Shown piece by piece: positions 45,686 to 55,515 of a DNA stretch of 64,000 nt (positions within the stretch are counted from its first letter, which is position 1; each line of letters opens with the position of its first letter). The notes beneath the pieces were generated by a model. It was not told the origin of the DNA, did no database searches, and worked only from the letters and a program-made list of their open reading frames with translations. Source of the stretch: Planctomycetota bacterium (GTDB lineage Bacteria; Planctomycetota; Phycisphaerae; Phycisphaerales; UBA1924); assembly GCA_018968885.1 (NCBI GenBank), contig JAGWZK010000019.1, positions 1 to 64,000 on the forward strand, written 5' to 3'. The translations under genes and the position numbers were made by a program.

Positions 45686-47404
45686 ATGGCACGATCGAGA
45701 AAGAAGCTGGGTGAGATTCTGATCGGGTGGGGGGTCTTGACGGCTGATCAGGCCGACAAGGCCACATCCGCCGCCAAGGGTGGCAAACGCTTCGGCGACG
45801 CCGTTGTCGAGCTTGGCTTTGCCAAGGAAGACCAGGTCGCCAAGGCCCTGGCTCATCAATTCGGCATGGAATATGTCGATCTTTCGGCCGCCGGTGCTGC
45901 CGACAAGATCGATATGAAGCTCATCCCCGATGACCTCATCAAGAAACACACGATCCTTCCCCTTTCCAAGAACAACGGCACTCTGACCATCGCGATTTCC
46001 GATCCCCTCAACCTGGAATTGCAGGACATGCTCCGCTTCCGGTTGAACTCCAATATCGAACTCAAACTCGCGCCCAAGGGGCAGATCCGCCGCTACATCG
46101 ATCAATCTCAGCAAGGAACGGCTCGCCAGTTCAAGCAGGATGAATCGCTGGTCACCGAGTCGATCGATAAGTCCGTCGACCGTTCGGTTGACCGCTCGGT
46201 GGATAAATCCATCGACGTCGTCAGCGAAGACTCTCCGATCATCAAGCTCTGCAATCGCGTCCTTGCCGAGGCGGTGCGCATGCGAGCCAGCGATATTCAT
46301 ATCGAGCCGATGGCCGAGCACGTGCGCCTCCGCTACCGCATCGACGGTGTGTGCATGGAGCGCGACAAGCTTCCCAAGCGCATGCAAAATGCCTTCCTCA
46401 GCCGTATCAAGCTGATGGCCGCGATGAACATCGCCGAGAAGCGAGCTCCGCAGGACGGCCGCATCAAGATCGATGTCGATGGCGTGATGATCGACTACCG
46501 CGTTTCCGCGTGTCCGGCGTACCACGGCGAATCCATTGTCTTGCGTATCTTGCGTCCCGATTCGGTCCGCATCGGTCTGGTGAACCTGGGTTTTGAGCAG
46601 GATTCACTGGGCGTTTTCAATAAAATCATCCGTCGCCCCAACGGCATCTTTCTGGTCACCGGACCTACCGGTTCGGGTAAGACCACCACCCTCTACTCCG
46701 CTCTTGACGTTCTCAATCGCCCCGACAAGAAGATCATCACCGCCGAAGACCCAGTCGAATACCAGTTCGGCGGCATCAATCAGTGTCAGGTCCGCGAACA
46801 CATCGGCCTCACTTTCACCGCCATTCTCCGCTCGATGCTGCGTCAGGCCCCCAACATCATTCTCGTCGGTGAAATTCGCGATAAGGAAGTCGCCGAAATC
46901 GCCATTCAGGCCGCCCTCACCGGCCACTTGGTCTTCTCCACACTGCACACCAACGACGCACCGAGCGCCATCACCCGTCTGGTCGACATCGGCATCAAAC
47001 CTTTCCTGGTTGCATCATCAATTCAGGCCGTGCTGGCTCAGCGCCTCATCCGCATCCTTTGCCCAAAGTGCAAGGCCATCGATGAGAACCCCGATCCCAA
47101 GTACCTCCGCCTCATCGGCCTCACCCCCGAGCAGGCCGCAGGCAAGGCCATGAAGCCCGTCGGCTGCGACAACTGCAACGGTCTGGGCTATCGCGGGCGT
47201 AAGGGCATCTACGAAATGATGGTCATGAACAGCACCATCCGCGATCTGGCCTTCAAGGTCGCCCCCGTCACAGAAATCCGCCGCGCCGCCCTCGAAGCGG
47301 GCATGCGTCCCCTCGTCGGCGACGGGTGCATCAAGGTTCTCAACGGCATGACTACCGCGGACGAAATCGCCCGCATGACCCAGGCCGAAATCGGAAACGA
47401 CTGA
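45686..47404 (+). CDS. pilB: GspE/PilB-family assembly ATPase
   Basis: A 572-residue hexameric ATPase that drives extension of a type IV pilus or pseudopilus. The N-terminal MshEN-like module starts KKLGEILIGWGVLTADQADKA. A charged linker with repeats (KSVDRSVDRSVDKSID, about 157-172) follows. The ATPase core has ASDIHIEP, Walker A VTGPTGSGKTTT near 325, the Asp box RAPQDGRIKI, LRSMLRQAPNIILVGEIRDKEVAEIA (Walker B) and STLHTNDAPSAITRL. A zinc-binding tetracysteine CPKCKA...GCDNCNG is present, which is typical of PilB/GspE. It opens a long co-directional cluster and is followed by pilT, hence the symbol. Confidence 0.9.
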   Translation: MARSRKKLGEILIGWGVLTADQADKATSAAKGGKRFGDAVVELGFAKEDQVAKALAHQFGMEYVDLSAAGAADKIDMKLIPDDLIKKHTILPLSKNNGTLTIAISDPLNLELQDMLRFRLNSNIELKLAPKGQIRRYIDQSQQGTARQFKQDESLVTESIDKSVDRSVDRSVDKSIDVVSEDSPIIKLCNRVLAEAVRMRASDIHIEPMAEHVRLRYRIDGVCMERDKLPKRMQNAFLSRIKLMAAMNIAEKRAPQDGRIKIDVDGVMIDYRVSACPAYHGESIVLRILRPDSVRIGLVNLGFEQDSLGVFNKIIRRPNGIFLVTGPTGSGKTTTLYSALDVLNRPDKKIITAEDPVEYQFGGINQCQVREHIGLTFTAILRSMLRQAPNIILVGEIRDKEVAEIAIQAALTGHLVFSTLHTNDAPSAITRLVDIGIKPFLVASSIQAVLAQRLIRILCPKCKAIDENPDPKYLRLIGLTPEQAAGKAMKPVGCDNCNGLGYRGRKGIYEMMVMNSTIRDLAFKVAPVTEIRRAALEAGMRPLVGDGCIKVLNGMTTADEIARMTQAEIGND

Positions 47405-47447
47405 ATTCTCTTTGCTTTCTTGACCCCCTGACCTCAGGAATAGACCC

Positions 47448-48578
47448 ATGTCCACGATCCAAATTGACCGTCTCCTCGACACCGTGGTGAAGCTCGGCTG
47501 CTCCGACCTTCACCTCACCGTCGGACGTCGTCCCACCATCCGCCACCACGGCGGTCTCAAGGACCTGAACACCAAGGTTCTTGAATCCGACGACATGGTG
47601 TCATTGATGAAATCCATCACCCCCGAACGCAATCAGCAGGAATTGCAGGAGATGGGCGGTACCGACTATGGCTTTGCATACGGCTCCGCGGCACGCTTTC
47701 GCGTTTCGGTCTTCCGCCAGCGTCAGGACATCGCCATGGTGCTGCGGCAGATCCCCTCACGCCTCCTCACATTTGAGCAGATCGGCCTCCCCGAAGTCTG
47801 TAAGGAACTCATCCGCCGGCCCCGTGGCATGTTCTTGGTTACCGGACCCACCGGTTCGGGCAAGACCACCTCGCTCGCGACCATGATCGACTTTGTCAAC
47901 ACCAACCTCGATCGCCACATTGTGACGATGGAAGACCCGATCGAATATTATCACACCCACAAGAAATCCATTGTGAATCAGCGCGAAGTGCACAACGACG
48001 TGCCCAGCTTCGCCGAAGCCCTCCGCCGCGTGCTCCGCTCTGACCCTGACCTGATCCTGGTGGGCGAAATGCGCGACCTTGAAACCATTGAGGCCGCGAT
48101 CCGCGCCGCCGAAACCGGCCACTTGGTCTTCGGAACCCTGCACACCACCGGCGCGGCAAAGACCATCGACCGCGTCGTCGACGCCTTCCCCGTCACCCAA
48201 CAGAACCAGATCCGAGTCCAGCTCTCAACCGCCCTCATCTGCGTGCTGAGCCAGGTGCTCCTGGCCCGCACCGATCAGCCGGGCATGGTGGCAGGTTACG
48301 AGTTCCTGGTTGTGACTCCCGCCATCGCCAACCTGATCCGCGAAAATAAGACCTTCCGCATCGACTCAGCGATCCAGACTGGTAAGAAGTTCGGTATGCA
48401 GTTGCTTGATGACCACCTCTGGTCGCTGTATAGCCGCAGCATGATTAGTGGCGAGGAAATGATTGACAAGAGCAAAAATCCGGCTGCCCTGTCAGAGAAG
48501 GTCCACAAGATGGGCCGCGTGATCGGGCGGATGGAATGGGACAATGACGTTGAAGTTCCTGATGAGCCCAAGAAGTAA
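47448..48578 (+). CDS. pilT: Type IV pilus retraction ATPase PilT
   Basis: A 376-residue motor ATPase that depolymerises pili. The N-terminal PAS-like domain has LVKLGCSDLHLTVGRRPTIR-like sequence and RFRVSVFRQR. The core has Walker A VTGPTGSGKTTSLATMID near residue 131, EDPIEYYH, Walker B RSDPDLILVGEMRDLETIEAAI and TGHLVFGTLHTTGAAKTIDR. The AIRAGE-like retraction signature of PilT is only partly visible (the conserved helix reads FRIDSAIQTGKKFGMQLLDDHL). It follows the PilB-like gene by 43 bases. Its presence argues for a dynamic pilus, not only secretion. Confidence 0.94.
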   Translation: MSTIQIDRLLDTVVKLGCSDLHLTVGRRPTIRHHGGLKDLNTKVLESDDMVSLMKSITPERNQQELQEMGGTDYGFAYGSAARFRVSVFRQRQDIAMVLRQIPSRLLTFEQIGLPEVCKELIRRPRGMFLVTGPTGSGKTTSLATMIDFVNTNLDRHIVTMEDPIEYYHTHKKSIVNQREVHNDVPSFAEALRRVLRSDPDLILVGEMRDLETIEAAIRAAETGHLVFGTLHTTGAAKTIDRVVDAFPVTQQNQIRVQLSTALICVLSQVLLARTDQPGMVAGYEFLVVTPAIANLIRENKTFRIDSAIQTGKKFGMQLLDDHLWSLYSRSMISGEEMIDKSKNPAALSEKVHKMGRVIGRMEWDNDVEVPDEPKK

Positions 48579-48923
48579 ATCTGGAACGCAAAAAGCAAAA
48601 TGTCTTGACGTATTCTCTTTGTGCAAAGTGCAAGCATCAGTCGAACCGTTCCGGTAAGCTATCCGAATCGGATTGCGCCTCCCGTTGTTCGGGTGGCGGG
48701 ATCGTGTCTTTCTCAGAGCCAGCTTCTGAGGGACTGCTTCGGGCAGAGGCCGCCGGGATTTGAAGGTGCTTGCAGCCGCTTGGGGATTGGGATGGGGTTG
48801 GGCGGTGCAGGTTGATCGAATCCTTCTATAGAACTGCCTGAAGTAGGACCATCGGAAAGTCGGCGTTTGGGAAATCGCCGGGTGCCGTGGAACCGGTTTC
48901 GGGCACGCGAGAGGTGGCTGTGT
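48579..48923. other. 345-base gap inside the pilus/secretion cluster
   Basis: No gene was recognised here. A small palindrome ATCCGA-a-TCGGAT lies at 48661-48673, and a TTGACG hexamer at about 48605 lacks a good partner box. It may hold a promoter for the downstream gspE-to-gspK block, but none could be pinned down. Confidence 0.5.
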
Positions 48924-50663
48924 ATGCCGATGGTAGATCCCGCTGAACTCAAGGGCCGCAAGCTCGGCCGCGTCCTCACCAAATTGGGCAAGGTCACTCG
49001 CGAGCAGGTGCACGAGGCGCTGGCCATCCAACAGACCCGCAAGGCCCCATTGGGGCAGTTGCTTGTCGAGCTGGGGTATTGCAAGCCCAACGACGTCGCC
49101 GCGGCACTCGCCGGTCAGGCCGGCATGGAATACCGCGAACTCGGTGGCTTTGACGTCCCCGAAGACATTCGCGAGGTGATCCCATCCGAAAACGTCCGCG
49201 CCTACGAAGTCATTCCGATCGAGTACAACAAGACGTCCAAGCGACTCAAGATCGCCATGAAGTCGCCCAATAACTTCCGCGCGATCGACGATTTGCGTCT
49301 GCTGCTGGGTGGCAACGTGGAGGGTGTCGTCGCCGACCCCGCCCTGATCGATGCCCAGATCAAGAAGTACTTCTCCAAATCTGAGAGCGTCACCGACGTT
49401 GTCAGCTCACTGGCATCCAACGAGAATCTCAAGGCCCTCGAAGGGCGCAGCGCCGACTCCATCGATCTGGACGCTCTGAACGACGCGGCTAACGACAACC
49501 AGGTCATCAAGCTTCTTAATCTGGTGTTGATGCAGGCGATCAAGGATCGCGCCAGCGACATCCACTTTGAGCCCTTCGAAAACGAATTCAAGATGCGTTA
49601 TCGCATCGACGGCGTGCTCTATGAAATGGTGCCGCCCCCCAAGCACCTTGGCCCGGCCATCACCAGCCGCGTCAAGGTCATGGCGAATCTGGATATCGCC
49701 GAGCGTCGTCTGCCTCAGGACGGCCGCGTCGAACTCACCGTGGGTGGTGCCCCCGTCGACCTGCGTATCGCCGTGCTTCCCACCATGTGGGGTGAGTCGG
49801 TGGTGATGCGCGTGCTCGACCGCTCCAACGTCGAGTTGTCGCTGGATCGCGTAGGCCTGCGGACTGATGATCTGGTGGTCGTCCGTCGCGTCATCAATAA
49901 ACCCAACGGCATCGCCATCGTCACCGGCCCCACCGGCTCGGGCAAGACGACGACGCTGTATGCCGCGCTCAATGAGTTGAATCAGATCGACACCAAGATT
50001 CTCACAGCCGAAGACCCGGTGGAATACGACATCGATGGCCTGTGTCAGTGTCAGGTGAATGAAGAGGCCGGGTCCACCTTCGGCAAGTTGCTGCGTTCCT
50101 TCTTGCGTCAGGACCCCGACATCATCCTCGTCGGCGAAATTCGCGACCTCGAAACCGCGCAGATCGCCGTGCAGGCCTCACTCACAGGCCACTTGGTGCT
50201 CTCGACACTGCACACCAACGACGCTCCCAGCTCGATCGTGCGTCTCCTCGACCTTGGAATGGAGGCATTCCTCCTTACCGCCACTTTGGAAGGTGTGCTC
50301 GCTCAGCGCCTGGTGCGGCGCATCTGCACCAAGTGCAAAGAGGAGTACATGCCCAAGGACGAGGAAGTCATGGAGCTTGGCCTCCGCCTCGACACCCTGC
50401 CCAAGAACACCAAGTTCTACCGCGGCAAGGGGTGCGATGTGTGCCACAACTCCGGTTTCAAGGGGCGCACCGCCCTCTTTGAGATCATGACCATGGATGA
50501 CGAGATGCGTGAGATGATCATGCGTCAGGCCAGCACTGCGATCCTGCGCGAGCACGCCCGCAAGATGGGCATGCGCACGCTCCGCGAATCGGGCTTGTTG
50601 TCCATCTACGACGGCGTCACCACCATCGACGAAGTCGTTCGCGAAACCATCGCCGAAGAGTAA
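48924..50663 (+). CDS. gspE: Second GspE/PilB-family assembly ATPase
   Basis: A 579-residue ATPase paralogous to the one at 45686. The N-terminal module (KLGRVLTKLGKVTREQVHEALAIQQ) has the MshEN-type start, followed by a linker and the core: RASDIHFEPFENEFKMRYRIDG, RRLPQDGRVEL, Walker A VTGPTGSGKTTTLYAAL near 332, EDPVEYDIDGLCQCQV, RSFLRQDPDIILVGEIRDLETAQIA, STLHTNDAPSSIVRLLDLG. The zinc site CTKCKE...GCDVCHN is intact. The ATG at 48924 follows AGGTGG. It leads the gspF and pseudopilin genes, so it is the likelier motor of the secretion-type pseudopilus. Confidence 0.93.
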   Translation: MPMVDPAELKGRKLGRVLTKLGKVTREQVHEALAIQQTRKAPLGQLLVELGYCKPNDVAAALAGQAGMEYRELGGFDVPEDIREVIPSENVRAYEVIPIEYNKTSKRLKIAMKSPNNFRAIDDLRLLLGGNVEGVVADPALIDAQIKKYFSKSESVTDVVSSLASNENLKALEGRSADSIDLDALNDAANDNQVIKLLNLVLMQAIKDRASDIHFEPFENEFKMRYRIDGVLYEMVPPPKHLGPAITSRVKVMANLDIAERRLPQDGRVELTVGGAPVDLRIAVLPTMWGESVVMRVLDRSNVELSLDRVGLRTDDLVVVRRVINKPNGIAIVTGPTGSGKTTTLYAALNELNQIDTKILTAEDPVEYDIDGLCQCQVNEEAGSTFGKLLRSFLRQDPDIILVGEIRDLETAQIAVQASLTGHLVLSTLHTNDAPSSIVRLLDLGMEAFLLTATLEGVLAQRLVRRICTKCKEEYMPKDEEVMELGLRLDTLPKNTKFYRGKGCDVCHNSGFKGRTALFEIMTMDDEMREMIMRQASTAILREHARKMGMRTLRESGLLSIYDGVTTIDEVVRETIAEE

Positions 50664-50737
50664 ATCACCGCCACTCGCACCATCGCACGCAACCGGTTGG
50701 GCTGAATTCAGACAGTCGCAGAATGGAGATGTGAACA

Positions 50738-52042
50738 ATGGGTTCATTTACATACGAAGCCCTCAACGCAGCAGGCAAGCCCCAGAAGGGCGTCATCGAT
50801 GCCAACTCGACCGAAGAGGCCATCGCCAAGATCAAGGCACAGGGCTTCTTCCCTACCGGCGTCAAAGAGCAGAAAGCCGCCAAGAAGGAAGACGGCAAGG
50901 GTGGCGGCTCAGCCCCCACCCCCGGCACTCCTGCCAAGGCCAAGAAGTCCGCCAGTTTTTCCTTTGGCTCCATCAAACCCAAGGTGATGACCACCTTCAC
51001 GCGTCAGCTTTCCACCCTGCAGGACGCCGGTCTGCCCTTGCTCCGCTCGCTTCAGATTCTCGAACAGCAGCAGAAGCCCGGCGCTTTCAAGAACATCCTC
51101 ATCGGTGTTTCTGAAGAAGTCGAAGGTGGCTCGGCCCTTTCCGAAGCGATGGCCAAATACCCCCGCGCCTTCAACACCCTCTATACCAAGATGGTGGCCG
51201 CAGGCGAGGTCGGTGGTGTGCTCGACATCATTCTGCAGCGTCTCGCCGAGTTCATGGAAAAGGCCGAACGCCTGAAGCGCAAGATCAAAGGTGCCATGGT
51301 GTACCCGGCGGTCGTCGTTTCCATCGCCGGCATCATCCTCACCGGCATCATGGTCTTCATCATTCCCAAGTTCGAGGAAATCTTCACCGACTTCGGCGTG
51401 GAGCTCCCCGCGCTCACCCGCTGGCTGATCAACACCAGCCGCTGGTTCGCAGGCGCAGGCGCTGGTCAGCAGATTCCCGGCTGGGCCTGGCTCATCGTCG
51501 GCATTCCCCTCTCCATCATCTTGTGGAAGTTGATCCGCAAGGCCGGCCCCGGCCGCGCCATCACCGACATCATCCTTCTGCGCGCCCCGGTCTTTGGTCA
51601 GTTGATCCGCAAGACCTCCATCGCCCGCTTCACCCGCACCCTGGGCACCCTGATCAGCGCGGGTGTGCCGATTCTCGAAGCCATCAACATCACCAAAGAA
51701 ACCAGCGGCAATTACGTCTTTGAAAAAGCCCTGGGCAAGGTGCACGACTCCATCCGCGAGGGTGAGAGTTTCGCCGGCCCCCTGCGCGAGGCCAAGGTCT
51801 GCGATCCCATCGTCGTCAACATGATCGACGTCGGTGAAGAGACCGGTGAACTCGACGCCATGCTCATGAAGATCGCCGACAACTACGACGAAGAAGTCGA
51901 TGTCGCCGTCGCCTCGCTCGTCTCCCTCCTCGAACCTCTGATGGTCGTGGTGCTGGGTGTCATCGTCGGTCTCATCGTCGTGTCGATGTTCCTCCCTCTG
52001 GTCAAGATGATCGAGTCTCTCCAGGGTGGTGGCGGCGTCTGA
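50738..52042 (+). CDS. gspF: GspF/PilC inner-membrane platform protein
   Basis: A 434-residue integral membrane protein that links the assembly ATPase to pilin addition. The N-terminus FTYEALNAAGKPQKGVIDANSTEEAIAKIKAQGFFPT is the family hallmark. A Lys/Gly/Pro linker precedes the first T2SSF domain (FTRQLSTLQDAGLPLLRSLQIL, SALSEAMAKYPRAFNTLYTKMVAAGEVGG), a membrane helix (VYPAVVVSIAGIILTGIMVFII), and the second domain (IARFTRTLGTLISAGVPILEAINITKE, MIDVGEETGELDAML). Final helices end LVSLLEPLMVVVLGVIVGLIVVSMFLPLV. GGAGATG precedes the ATG. Confidence 0.96.
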   Translation: MGSFTYEALNAAGKPQKGVIDANSTEEAIAKIKAQGFFPTGVKEQKAAKKEDGKGGGSAPTPGTPAKAKKSASFSFGSIKPKVMTTFTRQLSTLQDAGLPLLRSLQILEQQQKPGAFKNILIGVSEEVEGGSALSEAMAKYPRAFNTLYTKMVAAGEVGGVLDIILQRLAEFMEKAERLKRKIKGAMVYPAVVVSIAGIILTGIMVFIIPKFEEIFTDFGVELPALTRWLINTSRWFAGAGAGQQIPGWAWLIVGIPLSIILWKLIRKAGPGRAITDIILLRAPVFGQLIRKTSIARFTRTLGTLISAGVPILEAINITKETSGNYVFEKALGKVHDSIREGESFAGPLREAKVCDPIVVNMIDVGEETGELDAMLMKIADNYDEEVDVAVASLVSLLEPLMVVVLGVIVGLIVVSMFLPLVKMIESLQGGGGV

Positions 52043-52106
52043 CGCCATCCTCAGCAGCTTTGCCCAGTCGGTGCAGGTGATCACTCGTGCAGATCGGGAG
52101 CAACCT

Positions 52107-53129
52107 ATGAAAACCTCTCACAACACTCGCCAGAATGATCTTGCTTCACGCTCTGGCTTCACCATCGTCGAATTGCTGATGTCCATCATCGTCATCGGCA
52201 CGCTGATGGCACTCCTCATCGTCGGCCTGCGCGCGGCAACACGCTTTGCCCGCACCTCTGCCGAGCGTCAGAATGTCATCGCCCTGCGCGAGGCTGTTAC
52301 TCAGTTCCGCCAGGAATTTGGTTTCGTCCCCCCATTGGTGCGCGATCAGAGCATCGATGCTCCCCCTTTGCGTGCCCGCATTGAAGAGAAGCTCGGTACC
52401 GGCAGCAATGCTTCACGCAGTTTCTATAGCTACGCCGTCTATGACTTTGCCGAGACCGCCAACGGCACCGAATGGCGCAAGTTTTTCCAGCGTGAGGCCC
52501 CGCCCGCTCCGCCAGCCGGCTTTGGCTCTATGGCGATGTATTACGACAAGCGCTACTCCGAGTGCTCGCTTCCTTACTACCTCATCGGACCCGTCGAAGT
52601 CGACCTCACCACCAACATGACCGGCGCAGTTGTCCCCATCGATGGTGTCACCGGCCCCGGCTTCTTGAAACCAGTGCGCGATGGCACCTTTGTCGTACCT
52701 GTTGAAGCGCTGAGCGACAGGGGCAGTGGTCGCCTGGGTCAGAAGTATGAGCCCTTCTTCCGCCCCAACAACTCTTCTATCAAGCTCTATCAGAACCCCG
52801 GCCCCACCAAGGAAGATCGCGCCGATCTTTCCCTCCGCGATCGCAATGATGTTCCCATCCGCTACTACCGCTGGACCAAATCCGACACACGCATCGATCG
52901 TGCCCCGATTAACGACTGGCTCCGTATTCCCGTGCTGGTCGGCGATCCGGAGAAGTCACCCAACCTGCGTGATGCCACGTTCGCCATCATCGCCGCGGGC
53001 CCCGATGGTGCCTTTGGTGATGAGCCGATCGCCGAACTGCTCCAGAAGCTCGGTGTTGCTCCTGACACCCGCGAGACCATCGCACGCATGAAGGCGATGG
53101 AAGACAACATTGTGGAGGTGGGCAAGTGA
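52107..53129 (+). CDS. Pseudopilin, GspG/GspH-like
   Basis: A 340-residue protein with a prepilin leader cleaved at SG|FTIVELLMSIIVIGTLMALLIVGLRAATRFARTSAERQN. The helix of about 35 residues is followed by a globular domain much longer than classical GspG (about 140 residues). A stretch AERQNVIALREAVTQFRQEFGFVPP resembles the GspG core. It starts 64 bases after gspF and its stop overlaps the next gene's GTG. Assignment among G/H is by position in the G-H-I-J-K order. Confidence 0.85.
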   Translation: MKTSHNTRQNDLASRSGFTIVELLMSIIVIGTLMALLIVGLRAATRFARTSAERQNVIALREAVTQFRQEFGFVPPLVRDQSIDAPPLRARIEEKLGTGSNASRSFYSYAVYDFAETANGTEWRKFFQREAPPAPPAGFGSMAMYYDKRYSECSLPYYLIGPVEVDLTTNMTGAVVPIDGVTGPGFLKPVRDGTFVVPVEALSDRGSGRLGQKYEPFFRPNNSSIKLYQNPGPTKEDRADLSLRDRNDVPIRYYRWTKSDTRIDRAPINDWLRIPVLVGDPEKSPNLRDATFAIIAAGPDGAFGDEPIAELLQKLGVAPDTRETIARMKAMEDNIVEVGK

Positions 53130-54193
53130 ACTCTCGCCATACTCCATCTCGCGCGTTTACCCTCACCGAACTGCTGGTGGTGATCTCACTCGTCGTGCTG
53201 CTTCTGGCCGTCGCTGTGCCCGCATTCTCCAGCATGCTTTACTCCAACGATCGCTCGCTGGCGGATAACCAGCTTCGCATCGCCATGCAGAATGCCCGCG
53301 ATGCCGCCGTTCGCTCCGATGGTGGCGATGCCGCCGCGGTCTTTCTCCTGCCTCCCAACGGCAAGCTCCGCATCGTCACCTGTGTGCGCGTCGGCGAACT
53401 TCGTGATCTGAATAACCAGAATCAGGAAGTCATCCGCGATGTCTTCGTCCCTGTTCCGCTGCTGCAGCCCATCGACCTTCCCAAGGGCTGGACCGTTCGC
53501 GGCTTTGCCGCCCCCGGCGCCATCGTCACGGATTCCTCCGGTTGGTATGAAGGTGCTCACCTGGTCGCTGGCGAAGGCAACTGGGTCCTCCCCGAGACCG
53601 GCTTCTTCGATAAAAACGTCGCCAACAGTGGTCGCAATCGTCAGTCCTTCATGATCCGCTACAGCGCGGGCAGTGGTGGGGTGGCTCCTCGTTCGTCTCG
53701 CGAAGCACTCGTCCTGGATGTCATCGGCAATCAGGCCTTCCGCAACGCTGGCGTCTTTGCTAATTACCGCCTGGATCAGGCCACCGATGTCCCCTCGATG
53801 GCACGCCGCATCCTCGATATCGGCTCTGGTCTCACCCTTGCGCAGCAGCGCGAGCTTCTCGGCGATGCCTCCAGCGACACCGTTCTTTGCCGCGAGGTGG
53901 CTCAGGTCTCTCTTCAGGATGAACGCCGGGTGGTCAGTGGCCTTGCGGGTCGCAGCGTCAACAGCGCCACCGGCTCTGTCTACGGCACGCCTGGCAATCC
54001 TCAGACCGTTCCCATCACCCCCACGATCGACACTTCGATCTTCAATCTCGGCAACGGACGCGATATCAGTCGCGCCATCAACGAACTCGTCGTCGGCCAG
54101 TATCTCGGCCGCGGCGGCAAGAAGGTACAGACCGAAGTCAAGCTCTTCGGCCTGGATCGCTATTCCGGTCGTGTGCGGGAGGTGACCCCATGA
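53126..54193 (+). CDS. Pseudopilin, GspH-like
   Basis: A 355-residue protein with a GTG start overlapping the previous stop (GTGA). The prepilin motif is SRAFTLTELLVVISLVVLLLAVAVPAFSSMLYSN, followed by AMQNARDAAVRSDGGDAAAVFLLP, which recalls GspH/FimT-type pilins that have a hydrophobic helix and a beta domain. The mature domain is long and lacks an obvious catalytic or Ca-binding motif. Translational coupling at both ends (GTGA, ATGA) indicates co-assembly with its neighbours. Confidence 0.85.
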   Translation: MNSRHTPSRAFTLTELLVVISLVVLLLAVAVPAFSSMLYSNDRSLADNQLRIAMQNARDAAVRSDGGDAAAVFLLPPNGKLRIVTCVRVGELRDLNNQNQEVIRDVFVPVPLLQPIDLPKGWTVRGFAAPGAIVTDSSGWYEGAHLVAGEGNWVLPETGFFDKNVANSGRNRQSFMIRYSAGSGGVAPRSSREALVLDVIGNQAFRNAGVFANYRLDQATDVPSMARRILDIGSGLTLAQQRELLGDASSDTVLCREVAQVSLQDERRVVSGLAGRSVNSATGSVYGTPGNPQTVPITPTIDTSIFNLGNGRDISRAINELVVGQYLGRGGKKVQTEVKLFGLDRYSGRVREVTP

Positions 54194-55437
54194 GATCAAC
54201 ATTGCGATCATCGCCGCAATCAACCCCCGCATTCTCGCTTATCGAAGTGCTCATCGGTGTCCTCATCCTCGCCCTCGGCCTGCTCGGTCTGGCCGCCGTC
54301 TTCCCTGTCGTGGTTCGCCAGCAGCGCACCGCCGCCGATCAGACCCAGGGTCTGATCGTGGCTCGCAACGCCGAGGCCTATCTCCGAGGTCACACCCTCA
54401 CCACCACGCGTTCCGTGCCCAACGCCTCCGTTCCCGGCGGCGGACTGCTTGCCCCCAGCGACCCCATTCCCGAGCAGAATCGCCGCGGCCTCGACATCTT
54501 GCGCTATCAGGGTGTCACTGCCACAAACCCCTACTCCACGTGGTCTTTCAACGCCGCCAATCCTGACCGCCCCGGACCCTGGGAGATTCCCACGTATTCC
54601 CTCGTCTATACCAATCCGGATCGTGGCAACATGCTCGTTGCAGCCACCAATCAGACCGCTGGCGTTCAATTCGCACAGCGCGACCGTCTCTGGCCCGCGG
54701 CATACTCCAGCGTCGATACCCGCGTTGATGACAACAAATACGCCAACGAGCCCCGTTACATCTGGGATGTCGCCACGCGCCGCGTCGATCCTGGCACCCC
54801 AAGTAACGTCGGCGACGATGGCATTCAGTTCGCCGTCTTTGTCCGCCGCATCGATAGCTCCATCCGAGTTTCCCGGCGCGATCTCATCAACGATCCCAAC
54901 GATCCTCTCCGCCTCTCGCGACCCACTCGCGATTTGCGCCTTGCCGATGTGTTGACTGGTGATCGACTCGGCCTGGGTGGCGTCGTGACGCTGCAACGGG
55001 CGGAGCACCGCGTCGCCGTTGCCGTCACCAACAACAGCAATTCTCCGGTCCCCACCCTCAACGGCGAGGGTGAATACGCCATGCCTATGAGAATGCAGAT
55101 TGAAGCCATCGACGATCCGGATGGTCAAGGGCTCAGCCGATTCTTGCTTCCTTCGAGCGCGACGGACATTCAGCGTCGATTGCTTCGTGAACCAGGCCAG
55201 AAGTTCGTTGACAACCTGGGCAACATTTACACCGTGGTGAAAGCCACATTCGATAAGAATCCTCCGAACACTTCCAACCCGCCCGAGGTTCAGCCGGAGA
55301 ACGAAAGGCGGAGCATTTTGGTGTCTCCCGCCGCATCCGCTAACGCCGCGGCCCTCGCCGCCAGTGGCGATCTTCAGGTCGTCTTCACCCCACAGGTTCC
55401 CGCCGCCGTGCACGTCTTCACCATGGAGCCGCGCTGA
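54190..55437 (+). CDS. Pseudopilin, GspI-like
   Basis: A 415-residue protein. The N-terminus PAFSLIEVLIGVLILALGLLGLAAVFPVVVRQQRTAADQTQGLIVARNAEAYL matches the GspI/PilV pattern (FSLIEVL...). The glutamate at position +5 of the mature protein is present. The body is unrecognised and much longer than in proteobacteria. It begins in an ATGA overlap with the upstream pseudopilin gene. Confidence 0.85.
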   Translation: MRSTLRSSPQSTPAFSLIEVLIGVLILALGLLGLAAVFPVVVRQQRTAADQTQGLIVARNAEAYLRGHTLTTTRSVPNASVPGGGLLAPSDPIPEQNRRGLDILRYQGVTATNPYSTWSFNAANPDRPGPWEIPTYSLVYTNPDRGNMLVAATNQTAGVQFAQRDRLWPAAYSSVDTRVDDNKYANEPRYIWDVATRRVDPGTPSNVGDDGIQFAVFVRRIDSSIRVSRRDLINDPNDPLRLSRPTRDLRLADVLTGDRLGLGGVVTLQRAEHRVAVAVTNNSNSPVPTLNGEGEYAMPMRMQIEAIDDPDGQGLSRFLLPSSATDIQRRLLREPGQKFVDNLGNIYTVVKATFDKNPPNTSNPPEVQPENERRSILVSPAASANAAALAASGDLQVVFTPQVPAAVHVFTMEPR

Positions 55438-55515
55438 GCACTCCGCCGCTTCTTCTCGTGTTTCGCTTCTGATGTGCAGTTGCTTCCTCAGTTGATCTTT
55501 CAGTGAGCCCGCACC

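Noticed and set aside
50909-52084. Antisense open frame of 391 codons inside gspF
   Set aside because: It is an Asp/Glu/Gly/His-rich shadow of a well-supported gene, caused by high GC codon bias; no domain or start signal was recognised.
54220-55413. Antisense open frame of 397 codons opposite the GspI-like gene
   Set aside because: Mirror frame of a real pseudopilin gene with coupled neighbours; its composition is typical of a shadow frame.
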